A stretch of DNA of 64,000 bases from Bigelowiella natans CCMP2755 (GCA_000320545.1 ADNK01000157.1:74828-138827), one strand, 5' to 3'; numbered from the stretch's first letter, positions 48,176 through 60,572 are shown. Made by a program: numbers and translations. The notes: generated from the sequence alone by a model not told the origin.

Positions 48176-49108
48176 ACACATCATACACAGCGAATCCCTG
48201 CAGGATTCCCTTGGATATACCAATATCCCCATCTCTCATGCACGTAATGATGCCCCTATTATTTCCAAGAGATACCGTGCTTTTCGGGCGATAGATTGAT
48301 GCACACTTTGCCGGTTCGCACGCGCCACACAATCATGGACATGCGGTTGCCCCTTCGTCGGTCGCGGGCGTGCACGGCGAGGTAGTCGAGGTTGGGGGAC
48401 AGCCTAGAAAAGGGGGGGGGGGAGGGGGGAGAGGGACGGCAATTCGACAGGGAGGAGGACCCAACGATGCAATGCATTCAAACATGATGATGATGATGAT
48501 AATGATGATTGTTAATGTTATTATTATGGTAAGGCAAACAACGGTAGAGAACCTGCACTCGAGCCTCGCGAAGTCGGGGTAGCGATAGTTTGCCGTTGCC
48601 CCGCTTAACATAGGGGCAGCTCCTGTTGCTTCTGACCCGCCAGTCGATGCCCCGGACTTCGCATCTTCACTGCCGACCGACTCCGAACGCGATCTGACAC
48701 ACGGAAAACCATGCATTGGACGAGAGGACATCCACACCGCGGATGGTTCCGCATGCTAGTGCTCTGCCTGTAGAGCGACGATGTCTCCAAGACACCATGC
48801 GCACAAGACTACTACCTCGATCGCTTCCCATCATCTAAATAGCCTGCTCGGCCGCCATCTTTCGGGTGCTGGTAGATCATCACCATTATCGTCATCATCA
48901 TCATCATCACCACCACCACCACCACCTCTACTGTTGATATTATGGCTACGAGATCGATGGTACAGCAGCATACTGAATGAACCCTTGCCTATGACTCTCT
49001 TCTCTGATCTTGTCCATGTCCCCTCTCACATTTAGTAGCAATAATATACCTTTGAGTCTGACCAATCAGCAGTAAACACGTTCTCCAGAAGCTTCCCCGA
49101 TTCCCCTG

Positions 49109-49147
<39 letters not shown>

Positions 49148-50299
49148 TTAAATTTCAATTATATAGGGAGAAAGAGGAGAGGAATGATCATCCCAGAGAA
49201 GAGAGAAAGCATAAGATCCAAGTTGTTATTACCGCTAAATAGTCTTAACGTAACGCTGCGAGAGTAGTACTCACGGGTGACAGAGTGCCATTCAGTGAAC
49301 CAGCGAACAGCGAGAATTCTTTTGTGACCCAATTCATCTGTTTGCCATTTTCATCGATGATGGCGAGTCATACATAGCAGCCAGTCAGTGCGTATCATCA
49401 CCAAATATGCACGTTTTGTTGTGCATTTGGCAGAAAGTCTCTCCCTTTCAAGAAAGAGTATGAATGCCGATAATACTGTACGAACTCCACCTTTATAAAT
49501 CGTTATGCGATTTTTGAGGTCAGTGGTTTGGATATCGATCGAGGCGACTTGCTGAAACTTGCCGCTCGCTTTGTCGCATTCCCATATCTCCGTGCCTATT
49601 TTTGCAGTCCAGAGTGACGAGATATTAAAGGCGATTCATCCGAGCAAGAATCACATTCCAAAGAAGATGCCGATTGGGATGGTTTTGTGTTTTATTAGAA
49701 GCATGCTTACCAAGAGCAAGAACGTTAACGTTGCCGTCCTTGCAGAATGACCCTCTAGCTGCGCTCAGATTGGATCTAATATGTTGCAAGATCTCCTCAT
49801 TGATAGTACACAGCGCCATAAATACACACCAGATGATCATCCACGGTGATGTTGTACTTTGAAATGTAAAAATATATTTGATTTGAGGTAGAGGTATATG
49901 TGCTGATTTGCTTCATTGCAAGTGGCGACCACCCTGTCTGAATGGAGTACATCATTTTGCCCGTCCCCAGGTCCCAAAGGTTGATTGATTTGCGCATCAC
50001 ATCTCGAGGTAACTCCTTTCCCTCCAGGCTTACACTTCGCCATCATGATGTGCCCGAAAATGAAGATAAACATCAGAACTGAATCATCGGATCGATTGCT
50101 ATTCTTTAATATTCATGACTCGGTTGATGATACCTTGCACTAGCACTGAGGACGCTTCCTTTAGATACATCAAGCTGATTGAATTATCACATAATGATTT
50201 TTTCTTATTGCCATGGTTATGATTACTATTATGAGTAGCAATAGTAGCATCCTCACACGTGGCAGGGAGCATAAGTCGTCTTTGTACTTCCAAATAAAC

Positions 50300-50337
<38 letters not shown>

Positions 50338-50700
50338 GGAGGGGATATCACCGGCCATGGTCTCGATACGTTTGTCGACCAACGGCATCTGAGCGCCTAG
50401 GAGTGGAGGAGGAGGAGGAGGAGGAAAGACAAGGTCATTATTAATCTCTTGCATTCGAACGAGAAGAACAAGTCTCCTGAAGGATTTTCATTCGATCACC
50501 TTAAACTCAACCTTCCTCCTCCGTGTCCTCCTCCGAAAGTAAATCACGACGAACAAGGAGGAAACCAAAATCAGCGCGCCAACCACCATGAATGCGATCC
50601 TTCCCCCATATCGACTTATCATCTCAGCATCTCCGGAAACTGCAGCAGCCGTCATCTCGCACGCTTGCTGCAGCCCCCCGCCCAGCCCATCACTCGACAT
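46790..50700 (-). CDS. WD40-repeat protein with N-terminal transmembrane segment (multi-exon, ends uncertain)
   Basis: Met 50700 opens an exon with a clear membrane segment (IAFMVVGALILVSSLFVVIYF) followed by a basic stop-transfer patch (RRRTRRRK). The next exon (about 50395-50230) is acidic with an Asp run, then EFIWKYKDDLCSL. Blade-like blocks follow leftwards: KSINLWDLGTGKMMYSIQT (near 49960), a GTEIWECDKASGKFQQVASI-type block (near 49570), FSLFAGSLNGTLSP (near 49300), SPNLDYLAVHARD with MIVWRVRTGK (near 48350), LVWSADSDMIATS (near 47970), GFIRIWRVSTKE (near 47370), LSFTRRGLLAIGG, GFDGCIRLLDVVNERL (near 46990) and HRIRFSPDGSNLLAT (near 46820). These are WD40-type repeats. Exon borders were not all resolved and the stop was not found. 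The layout is like ER-anchored WD40 proteins, but no specific orthologue is claimed. Confidence 0.55.
47105..47227. repeat. Compound (CA)n-(TA)n-(GA)n microsatellite
   Basis: CA, then TA, then GA runs in a WD40-gene intron. Similar compound tracts occur at 48123-48173 (CA then GC). Confidence 0.9.
49112..49143. repeat. (TA)n microsatellite
   Basis: Pure TA run in a WD40-gene intron. Confidence 0.9.
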
Positions 50701-51778
50701 CGTCGGGAGGGAGGTGTGGCTTTATGTCAGATCTGCTGTCCGCGACATGGACTCAGACGTTATTCTTGGAAAGCTTGTCGCACCGTGTAAATCGGATTGA
50801 TTTTATCGCAGAAATGGAGCTACTTGTCGCTTTGTGCAGATCACATTCTTTTTGCCCCCTCCTCAAAACCCAACTCGGCGAGTGACTGACTCTCGCCTCG
50901 CAATCGCATCACTCTGCTAGTCTGGCACTGTTCAGACCACTGCATTCATTCACACGTTCTCGAGATTGACCTTGTCATTCGTTCATTCGTGTGCGCATAA
51001 TCTGGTGTGCCAAAGGGAAAAAAACGCCCGCTCATGCAGACTTGACAGCCAAGAGTGCTCCAAAGTTGCATCTGCAAGGTGTGTTCCTGAGAAGGCCGCT
51101 CAAGACGCAGGCCGACTCCGGTAGAAGTGAACTGGGATCCAAACAGGATCAGTGGTCCACTCCACAAAAAAACACAGAAGGATTGAAGCGAAAGCTGGAT
51201 TGTTCTCTCATTTCAATGGTGTTCGTTCATGTTTCATGCGCTTGCGATGCAGCTCGACTGCAAGTAGCAGCAGACAAGATCGCACTGCTCCAAATGAACG
51301 CTGTTCCATGTCTCATCTAACGCACTGCACTGGATTGCGAATTGCGTCAGCGCGCGTGCATTGTGCTAGCCGAATTGAGCCTGCCACAAACATGGCAACG
51401 CACATGTGGCTAGATGGGCTTTCATTGATCTCGATCTGAGGTCGGCAAGGGACGATACATGCATGTGAATTGTGTGATGTGTGAATATATGCGCCACATA
51501 AATAGCGAGAATCGCCTGGCTTTACGATTTGTCGTTGCGCGCATGATGGACAACCGTGATTGACGACAAATTTGCCAGGATTTCGCATTTTCATTTGGGG
51601 CCTTTTTTGTGGTACTGATGTTCTTCTCTCTAGCTTCTGTGGACGTTTTGCTAAATCTACAGCATGGAGGAAAAGAATTTGCCAATTTTCACAGTTTGGA
51701 TGTGTTCCTATCAATTATTGGACACACGGATGGCAAAGATGACAGTAAATGAAAAGCAGCACTTTGGACAATATTTAA
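50701..51778. other. Intergenic region between the WD40 gene and the phosphatase gene
   Basis: No gene recognised. It lies between the WD40 gene start and the phosphatase stop, both on the minus strand. The part 51390-51430 shares words with 26797-26817. Confidence 0.5.
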
Positions 51779-52541
51779 TTAACAAAGAGGAGGGACGGTT
51801 GAGTTGTTCACTACCTTGGGATCATTTGTGACGACTAGAGGCCCATTCGTCGGAGACGCTTCAGCATCATATTTCATCCTATTATATGCGCGCGCGCGTG
51901 TGTGTGTGTGTGTGTATGTGTGTGTGCGTGTGTGTGTGTCAGAGAGAGGAAAGGAGAATGACTGGTCGAAGATCCTTTGCTATTATCTAATCACGAAGAA
52001 TGCGATTACCATCAAGTTTGTGCTAATGATATGCTACCTTTTCCCTTCTATGTCCGTCACCGCAGCTCCCGCAGCGAGCAGAACCGCCTCGGCAGCACAC
52101 GTGCCGTACTTTACACTCTTCTTCATCAGGATGCACTTATCAATCCGGTTCTTGAATAAACATTGCAGAAGTCAGACCGAGTGGTGGAGAGCCATTTCTC
52201 ACGTGGATTACAACTTCGTGCACGTGCATCATCATCAACATCATCTACGCTATAGGTTTAAGGCAGTACCTCCAATACTTGAAGAGCCAGATTACCGACG
52301 TCCATATAGCGGATAGTGCGTGTTCGAGGAAGCTTGTAGTCTTCTACTGCATCCGAAATCGAAGCCTGACAAACAAGTAATATAGGGGATCAGTGCCAAT
52401 GACTACGCTTTCTCAATGGTTTGGTCATTGCCAATCCTTCGCTTGCTTCACGACCCAACATCATAGGAAAGTGTTACTTTGATGGTGTGCTAACCTCTGT
52501 CGTTCTTGAAACGCCAGCTACGTATATTGGCTTGAATGCCT

Positions 52542-52616
<75 letters not shown>

Positions 52617-53446
52617 ATCATCCGCGTGTTTGTGATGATAAGCCAATAAGTTGCATGTCTTCCCTATTTTTGAAGTGGTGATGTAGTAGTAAAAATCGAG
52701 CCGCTCTCCACCAACATGTCTTGCTATCACAAATTCAGGCGCGTGTTTATAGACGGTTTCCAGAGCAAAAAATCTTCTTTATCTTCTTCAAGTAGCCGAC
52801 CTCCTTCTCTTCTTCAGCCGCTGGATCTAAATCGCCGCCCACGCCGACGCGAGCAAGGCCCCACACCATTTTTTTCTTGAATGGTTTGGTTATCACGCCG
52901 GCAACAGGGACACCTGCACGTCGAGGAGGAGGAGGAGGAGGAGGAAAAGGCAGAGCAGCAGGAGGCAGGGGAGTCACGGGGGGGGATGGCTTCTCAGAAC
53001 TTATGGCATGAAGGGACATAATTTCGCAACGTTTCGATCACAAATGATGCCATACGAGTCAAAAGACGACCACACATAGATTTTGACTAGAAATATATTC
53101 ATATATATACATACTAGCACTACCTTTGTAAGATATTCCGATCGTGGTTGTGACAACGTCGATGAGACCTTCCAACATTGCATCTGTGCCGTCGATAGGA
53201 TCCACCCAGATCTGACGACGAAGTGCGTTCCAACACAGAAGAAGAACACAAGATGGAGATTATTGTTTGAAATGAGAGAGAGCAACGACACGACGTCGAT
53301 AGTGTTCGAAATTGCCAAGATCTTCCTCCATCCGGCAGCAATATTAGGTTTATCACTTCGGGGAAGAACAAAGCAAAATGAAAGAAGGGTCCTCTCCTTC
53401 TGATGCTGCTTGCTACTTACTACTGCTGTTCCTACTGATGTTACTA

Positions 53447-53483
<37 letters not shown>

Positions 53484-53864
53484 CATGAGATCCTTTGGGT
53501 CAACACTCAATATTTCCGGTGGAAAATCCTCCTCGAAGGGCTACAGTTGTGAGAAAATCCATATTATGTGCATATATATATATATATATTATAGACGATA
53601 CATATATGTTTTTTGTATTTAATTCCCAAAATATCTTCAGTGTACGAATTCCACGTTGTTTGTTTGATGTGGGATGAGGCAAAAATCTTCGATCTAGTGC
53701 ACACTTACAGATAGCAGCTTGGTCGTGGGCGTGTAATCGTCAGAAAACACGTTATCAAATATGTCCTGATCCATTTAATAATACAATTAACATACGTACA
53801 TGCAAAAACCACACACGATATCACACAATTTTATAACGCAATTTAACATATGTATAAATATATA

Positions 53865-53898
<34 letters not shown>

Positions 53899-54520
53899 TT
53901 ATCAAATTTCTGTAGACTAGTGTGTATGAATGCATTGCAGTCCATGTTAGTAACAAGGTGAATAAATGTTTATATGCGAAAGCCGAGAGAAAGAGCGACG
54001 AGGTTTTCTGACCTCCCCAGACATTTCTCTCCGCAACCTCTCCGCGGTTTCCTTGGCTCCTTCCCTGTTTGAGTTGGAAACAGTAGCATTCTAAATTTCG
54101 CTACCGGTAAATACAGAAGATCAATTTTGGGTAAATCTGTGCAGATTGAGATCCCCCGCTTCGGTTTTTTTTTCTAATTACCCTTCAAACGCAATGTCAG
54201 ACAGCTCCCCCTCTTGGCCAACACACTTTATCATTTGCGGGAAGACCTTCTCAATCCCTTCCATAATTACCTACACAACAAACATTGCTATGATCATGGC
54301 TCTTATGGCAGTGGTTAACGTTATGAATCCCGACCACGTCAATGAGTTAAAAATTCCCAAAGTCTCTGGGGTCTATGGCTAGGATTGTGAGCACTGATTT
54401 GTGGGGAGGTTACCCGCTGAGCCTCTAGATCGCAAAGAGTCACCGTTTCATCAAACCCACCCATTGAAGCCGTATCTTTGCTTCCAGGTCGGGGCCGTGG
54501 ATATAAAGAATTGGAGCGAT
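51779..54520 (-). CDS. Inositol-phosphatase-superfamily enzyme (BPNT1/INPP1 type), multi-exon, 5' end not fixed
   Basis: Members are Mg-dependent, Li-sensitive phosphatases of inositol polyphosphates or 3'-phosphoadenosine nucleotides. Exons read leftwards: ETVTLCDLEAQR (near 54420) spliced to VIMEGIEKVFPQMIK with CVGQEGE (54280-54180); EGAKETAERLRREMSGE (near 54030); DIFDNVFSDDYTP (near 53740); IWVDPIDGTDAML (near 53190, the DPxDGT metal site); GVPVAGVITKPFKKKMVWGL (near 52890); KPIYVAGVSRTTE (near 52515); ISDAVEDYKLP (near 52340); KYGTCAAEAVLLAAGAAVTD (near 52080); and YDAEASPTNGPLVVTND (near 51830) with a stop at 51779-51781. The motif order fits the family. The Asp normally found in the W-D-x-C-A motif is Gly here. 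Upstream exons probably continue to about 54900, but I could not frame them. Confidence 0.8.
52549..52611. repeat. Compound (CA)n-(GA)n microsatellite
   Basis: CA run directly followed by a GA run in an intron of the phosphatase gene, just beyond the acceptor of the exon encoding KPIYVAGVSRTTE. Confidence 0.9.
53866..53895. repeat. (TA)n microsatellite
   Basis: TA run in a phosphatase-gene intron. A further short TA run is at about 53574-53588. Confidence 0.85.
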
Positions 54521-55626
54521 AAATCACCCGAATTCGCTCAGCAGCCTCGAGACTAGCAGGGAGGATAACACATGATGTAAGACGCTGTAGTCGAAGCTCG
54601 CCATAACGACAATGTCATACCTGGCATCTATGCACACCGACAATACTTCTGAAATGGAGACGCGTTGCTTTATTGTACCATCTTGGGTTGTTTCTCCACT
54701 TCCTAAAAACTCGTTCCACGAGGCTGAAGCCGGGGGGGGCTGGTCCTCTGCTTGGGCCCTTGTGACAGATGATGATGATGATGATGATGATGATGTGGGA
54801 TCGATACCACTCTGTGCTGGAGAAGGTTCGGTGAGCCTTTTTAGCAATGATCGCGGTCTTGAGGCAAGCGAGATCCTCTGAAGCCCTGTATTGAGAAAGG
54901 AGAAGGGGAAAAAATACGGCAATTAACATATAGTCGATTTTGTCAAGAGAAGCATGAGCCAGGTTTACCCCCAGTTCGGAATGAGTGTCGATGCTCCAGC
55001 GACGATACCCTTGAATTTACATGCCTGTTATGATGGCATTTCAAAAAAGGGATTGTATCCTGAGTCCCATTTTCGCTCGATCAGAAACTCAATTCCGAGG
55101 GGTAGTAGGTACCCTACTTTCTGCCCACCCCCTCACATCGGCATACTCACGCATCGTCACGAGCCCCATACAAACTCACCCAAAGCTCAGAGCCACAGCA
55201 GAGAGAAACATCGCCTGTTTCACAACGAAGTTGAATGGGGAGGCAAGGTGGGTGCCCGCCATCGCAGATGATAGCCTGAGCTGTCGGCCACTGGTCCGTC
55301 GTCTGCTTGGATGGTGGTGTTGCCCGTTGAAACAGGAACGAATTGGGGAAAATTTTAAAAGCACAAAATTACTAAAATATATGTAGAATCGCACAAAACA
55401 GACTGGGCAAGTTTGTAACACTGCGCATATGGCCTCTAAAGACGCTTGCCTGGAAATAGGTGATTCCCGGGATAATTTCCGCCTATTTTACATTTGATAG
55501 GAAAAAAAGAATTTGGCGGCTCACCCGTTGTCGCACCTATGTTTGGTCCGAGCACAGGCAACATCTTCATAAAGCCCTGTGTTATCACCGGGATCCCCGC
55601 TTCCAGAGGCAACATTCCATCCAGAA

Positions 55627-56931
55627 ATGGCTCCCGCTTGGTGTAACTTGGTTTTCCTCGTGGCTGCAGCTGTGCCAGTCTCCCCATCACCATTTGACCT
55701 GAGAAAGGCCTTGCAGTCCATTACAGAGTATGAAAGCGATAAGTATAATTGCTCAATTGCGCTCGCATTCCGCTCCAAGAGTTTAGGCTCCTTCCCAGGA
55801 GTCGTCTCTGGGGTGTCTGATTTTGAGTCTGGACGCAAGACTACAATTGAAGATGCCTTCGTGTGGGGAAGCGTTACTAAAACACTCACTGGGGCTTCTA
55901 TTCTCTCTTTGGTGGATAAGGGATCTTTCAGCCTGGATGATAAGATCACTAGCTACGTCAATCCCATCTTGAAGAAGATGGCTGCCAAGGATCCTTCTAA
56001 AGGTTACGGATCAACATTGGAGGAGCTTTTCGGCAGAGAAGTCAAGAAAGTCACCATCCGCGACCTGATTTCAATGAAATCTGGAATCCCCGACTTTGAT
56101 ACAGCTAAGCCGGAGGGTCAGTATCCAACAGATTCCTTTCGAGCAACTGTGTATGCACACCCACAGCACGCGTATGGTCCAATGGAGCTTCTGAATCTAC
56201 CATGGGTTAAAAAAGGAGAGCTCGAATTTAAGCCAGGATATAGATTTGGGTACTCATCCAGCAATTTTATTCTCCTTGGGTTCATACTAGCAGCTCAGAA
56301 GGGATACGATTCCTGGGAGGACTTCGATCAGTCCAGCGTATTGAATGAGAAATTGAAGAGCGAGTTGCGTAATCTTAGATTTGCTGTGAGTGGAGATCCA
56401 AAGAACTACACCAACGTGCACGGGTATGACCGAACCTCATATAACAACCAGACAGGGGATCATGATGTCTATCAAACAGCTGGTGTATTCTCTGGATGGA
56501 CTGCAAGCGATCTCGTTGGAACCGTCGGTGACGTAGCAAACTTGACCTATGAGATTTACGGGCCTGTACATGATTTTGTGTCCAAAGAAACACAAGAGGA
56601 TATGGTTCCCACTGAGGGCTTCTACGGAATGTCAACGATGAACTTCAAAGGTTTTACAGGTAACTCAAGTTTGCCAGAACATATGGCCTGGGGACATCTT
56701 GGTGCAACTTACGGTTTTCAATCGATCGTTGCCTATTTTCCTTACATTGAAACAGCCTTGGTCATTGCTTCATCGATTGAGACTAATCGCCAAGATCAGC
56801 CTGCTGATACTCTTTGTCTAGCGTACAATACGATACTCAACTATGCCAAGGGTCTACCTCAACCGCAATGCGCATACACAAAAACAAGCTACTACAGGTC
56901 GACATGTAATTGCACAACTCCAAGCTTTTGA
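55627..56931 (+). CDS. Secreted beta-lactamase-like serine hydrolase, intronless
   Basis: A serine-hydrolase/penicillin-binding-protein fold of the class C beta-lactamase family, probably acting as an esterase or peptidase outside the cell or in the secretory pathway. The frame is open from 55579, but Met 55627 gives a good signal peptide (WCNLVFLVAAAVPVSPS), so that start was chosen (434 residues). The SxxK nucleophile motif is in WGSVTKTLTGAS. The tyrosine motif is YSSSN in FGYSSSNFILLGF. A His-x-Gly motif (WGHLGATYG) replaces the KTG box. Conserved family blocks include LDDKITSYV and RDLISMKSGIPD. Several N-glycosylation sequons and C-terminal cysteines support secretion. There are no introns, unlike most neighbours. 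Confidence 0.85.
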   Translation: MAPAWCNLVFLVAAAVPVSPSPFDLRKALQSITEYESDKYNCSIALAFRSKSLGSFPGVVSGVSDFESGRKTTIEDAFVWGSVTKTLTGASILSLVDKGSFSLDDKITSYVNPILKKMAAKDPSKGYGSTLEELFGREVKKVTIRDLISMKSGIPDFDTAKPEGQYPTDSFRATVYAHPQHAYGPMELLNLPWVKKGELEFKPGYRFGYSSSNFILLGFILAAQKGYDSWEDFDQSSVLNEKLKSELRNLRFAVSGDPKNYTNVHGYDRTSYNNQTGDHDVYQTAGVFSGWTASDLVGTVGDVANLTYEIYGPVHDFVSKETQEDMVPTEGFYGMSTMNFKGFTGNSSLPEHMAWGHLGATYGFQSIVAYFPYIETALVIASSIETNRQDQPADTLCLAYNTILNYAKGLPQPQCAYTKTSYYRSTCNCTTPSF

Positions 56932-57643
56932 AGGCAACTATGATCGAATGCAGATGTAAAATGTGCAAGTGGATATTTCAACGTGCTATGACCGCTGTGC
57001 CTGCGGTCCCATGTAAGATTTTCAAAGTAATAAATCATAATAAATGAAAATTAAGCGACAAACAAAAAGAGCGCATTGCACATTGCGTTATAGCGTTGAG
57101 CGCCATGTACGTCAGCACGTTCCCTACGACACATCGCCACGGTACGTACACACTGTGCTAGTGTGCACGCCTAACCACGCCTCGCGGTTATTATGATTTA
57201 TCATACACAGTCTAATATGCGAATTAATGCGCACATCTAGACATCGCAGTTGTGCTGATTACAACAGCTCTAGAGCTACATGAGGATGTCCATTGAACAA
57301 ATTTAATTTGATTGATTACATCGGTCTTACAATAAGAAAGTTTCGTCCCCTTTAACAGCCCTAATGCTGAATATTGCTAGCTACATCCATGCATGTATAC
57401 TAGTCATGGAGATTAAGAAATATAATTTAAGCGCTGTAGCCGCAGATTTGCAAAGTTGCATTAGGATGACAACTGAAAAAATTCAACATATTCATTACAT
57501 TCGCCTCATTTACTAGTCATGGCTGTGAAGGGTACGAGCCATGCTAGCATGTAAAATGTACGCCATGTTGCTGAGTGCTAGTTCATGTATGTAGTATCTG
57601 GTACGGGCTGAGGTTTATAAGCATGAAACATCTTGCATGCTAA
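56932..57643. other. Intergenic region with two copies of a dispersed repeat
   Basis: It lies between two convergent genes. AATAAA-like words near 57029-57045 may serve polyadenylation of the serine hydrolase gene. Copies of a dispersed repeat lie at about 57281-57333 and 57462-57512. Confidence 0.55.
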
Positions 57644-59218
57644 CTAGCTTTTCTTTGGTGTGTTCTTGGCGATTACAGAAAGCATGTGGAGTAGCTGAAG
57701 CCATTCGTCCGCACCATCGATCAATTTTCGCTCAGAATCAGCTATGGCAATACAAATCTCGGACCTTTGTACATCGCTAAACAACTCTTCTTTGATTACT
57801 CGGCTCAACAATTCCGGTATCATCTCCAGAACGGAGTAGCCATTATATATCGCGTTTTGAGCCTCTTTCGAAATCGCGGAAAAGGACTTCGTTTTGCACG
57901 CGTTCAAAAGACTTTCTGCCACACCGTCAGGAATTACCTAAAGGATTATTTTGATCCTCGAATTAACTTGGGATACAAATTCTGTCAAATATTGTCCACC
58001 CCAGCAATCTCCATGACTTCTTCAGGTGTTAAGGATTCATTGGCTCCAACTGCATTCCTTGCAGTTTGCAGTAATGTTATGGAGCGACGAAGATCACCTC
58101 CGGACACCTCGATAAGTTTCGTGATTGCCTGCGCGTAGATTCGTTTAGTTGCGAACATGTATACGGTGCCAAAACTTACTTTTTCATCACACTTGACGCT
58201 CTCTGCAGAACAAATCTCTGTTAGCTTGTTCGTCATCGATGACATGTTAAGAGAGGCAAATCGAAACTTTGCACATCTCGAGGTGATAGGTTCAATGATT
58301 CTAAAAATTGGAAAAGAAGATTAGTTGGTCGCAATCGCAACATGTGAGTAAAATACCTGGTGACGTAGTTGCAGATGATGCAAAATCTTGTCACATTACT
58401 ATAGGCCTCCATAGTACGGCGAAGCGCTGTCTGAGCGTCCTTTGTCATCTACGTTTTAATAACAGGATTAATCTTTTGGTTCCAAAACGTAAATTGGGAT
58501 CAAACCGAGTCAGCTTCGTCCAGAATGATTATTTTGTATGGAGGGCACGGATAGCCCCTGATAAAATAGAACTTCTTTATACTTCATATTCAGCAAGAAG
58601 AGTATGTTCGTCTTACTTTTCCTTGCGCGTACCCACCGCTAAACTGGCGAAGGTTTTGACTCTCTCGCCTGTAAATTGGTGATGTAAGTTTTTAGTGCTG
58701 AGTATCCATTCTGATAAATTTGTTATCTCACGTATGGCTTTAATTCCTCGCTCGCTTGAAGCATTCATTTCCAAGACCCTTTTTTCCATTAGGTTTGGCC
58801 CGTACAGCTCTCTCGCAACGGCCAGGATCGTGGAAGTCTTACCGGTTCCCGGTGGCCCATAGAAGAGCAGATGCGGAAGCTGACAACAGAGGCTAATTTA
58901 ATACTGACGCTGACACAGTGATATGATGAGTTTTTCAACATTTGCAGTCTCCAGAGTTTGTCTTAATGCTTTCACGACATGGTCTTGGTGAGCAATATCA
59001 TCCAGCTTCTTTGGACGGCTGATTTCATTAGGTTGATTCTAAGTCATCTTCGAATAGGCTTTACTCTTTCTCGACAAGACAAAAGCTTCAATCTCGCGCA
59101 CCCACCCACCCACAAATATTCATAGCTTTTAGCGAAGAATAGCATGCAGAACCGACTATTTCTCAATCCAAAGGGCCGTCTTCTTCGCCTTAGCAGGTGC
59201 GGTGGTTGCAGCCGCCAT
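57644..59218 (-). CDS. RFC4: Replication factor C subunit 4 (clamp loader ATPase), multi-exon
   Basis: RFC opens the PCNA ring and loads it on primed DNA in the nucleus. The first exons, 59218-59157, 59018-58940, 58879-58732 and 58668-58637, join in phase. Splicing rebuilds the start of the AAA+ module as ALWIEKY plus [12 protein letters not shown]. Walker A is [14 protein letters not shown], then [19 protein letters not shown], Walker [10 protein letters not shown], the [20 protein letters not shown] block and the SRC arginine finger in [11 protein letters not shown]. The collar region follows ([36 protein letters not shown]). [14 protein letters not shown] and CIICNYVTR identify the human RFC4/yeast Rfc2 subunit rather than RFC2 or RFC5. 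NASDERG has become NASSERG. The stop is at 57644. Confidence 0.96.
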
Positions 59219-60572
59219 CTTGCGCCTCTGTGTTCTGCTGATATCCTTCGATTTAATTGTAAATGGAGGAGATTTTGGATATGATGCTTGGAACTTTGTA
59301 AAGACTTCCAAAAAATGCAGCTCTTTTAAGTTTGGCGGGAAGCCCTTGACAAGGAGCGGAACCCACGAGACAAGAGAGTCGGCACCCAAAAAAATGCATT
59401 TGGTCCAAAATGGCGCGAAACTGTTTGGAAGCATTGGCTGCAATTTCACCCTAATGCTTCATCTCTAAGACTTTTTAGGTTCAAAATTCCCTAGATTTTC
59501 CGAAAGATGCTATGTCATTTTGCAAAGAATGGTCGCACATTGCATGAGTGGGCATGTTCAGTCAGGCAACATGATCCTTTGTGAGGCCCATGATCCTTTC
59601 AACCGCTTCTGTTGAATTGCTTCATTCATTCATTCAACCGCTCCTGTGGAACCGCTTCATTCATGCATTCATCCGGCGGATGCGAAGCGAACCAATTGAA
59701 GCGACCCCTTCGTTTTCCTCGCGGTGGTTGTCATCGACCTGGCTAGCTGGCTAGCTGGGGAGGAATCGAAGTGGACAAGTCGATGATCCTCTCAGCTGCA
59801 CCTTTGGAACTGCTTCAAAGAGTCCACTGACTCGTTCATTGCAAAATCACTAACTCGCCGAAGCAAGCTAGCAAGCCTTCTGGCCTTCTCGATTCCATCA
59901 CTCTGGACCTGTGCCAGTGTGGACAACCAGTCAAAGGATCGGGAAATGCCAGAATGGCTGATGGGAGCGTGCGGGTGTGTGAGCAGAACTGTCTAGTAGT
60001 GTTTAACTTGGTGCAAGAAATTGGTTGCAACTTGGTTGAACAGCTCGAAGCAAGTCTGGAAGTGCTGTGTGCACACCAAACTCATGCTAGCATGGACTGC
60101 CTGCGCACACTTCTTCAAATTCTCATCCATTGGACATGCGCAATATTGATAGCTTTTTTGTCTTCGAATAATCAAATTGCAATGCACGCTCGCGCTGCGA
60201 CAAGCATGTGATATACATCTGGCTCAATTTTCGATGTGGATCGAAACGATGTTCTTGTGCGGCGGTGCAATGCTAGAATGTGTTGACAAAGAAAATCAAG
60301 CAGGAGAGATGAGATCAGCTGCACCAACGCGACATCCACAGCTTTCCTAGCACAGCTACTGTCGTGCTTAGTGATTGACTGCTGCATGAGGTGTAATTTG
60401 AGCACTTAACTAGTTAAAGAGCAGATGGTGGAGATAGATTCAAAGCCCATTTTGGCCTCGGCATGCATGTCTAGATGTAGTAGTAAGAACGTCTAGAGAG
60501 TAGCATGCAGTTCATTCGCTGCGCTTGAACAGCTCGTAAGGACGTGGACCAATCGCACTGCTAGCTATCCTC
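59219..60572. other. Intergenic region without a recognisable gene
   Basis: Short frames only. Bases 59575-59670 have repeated CATTCATTCAACCGCT-like words. CTAG-rich stretches recur. No mobile-element protein motif was seen. Confidence 0.5.

Noticed and set aside
54400-54700. WD40 repeat fragment (GGFDETVTLCDLEAQ)
   Set aside because: The block reads as a WD-like blade alone, but spliced to VIMEGIEKVFP it matches the inositol-phosphatase superfamily N-terminal region.
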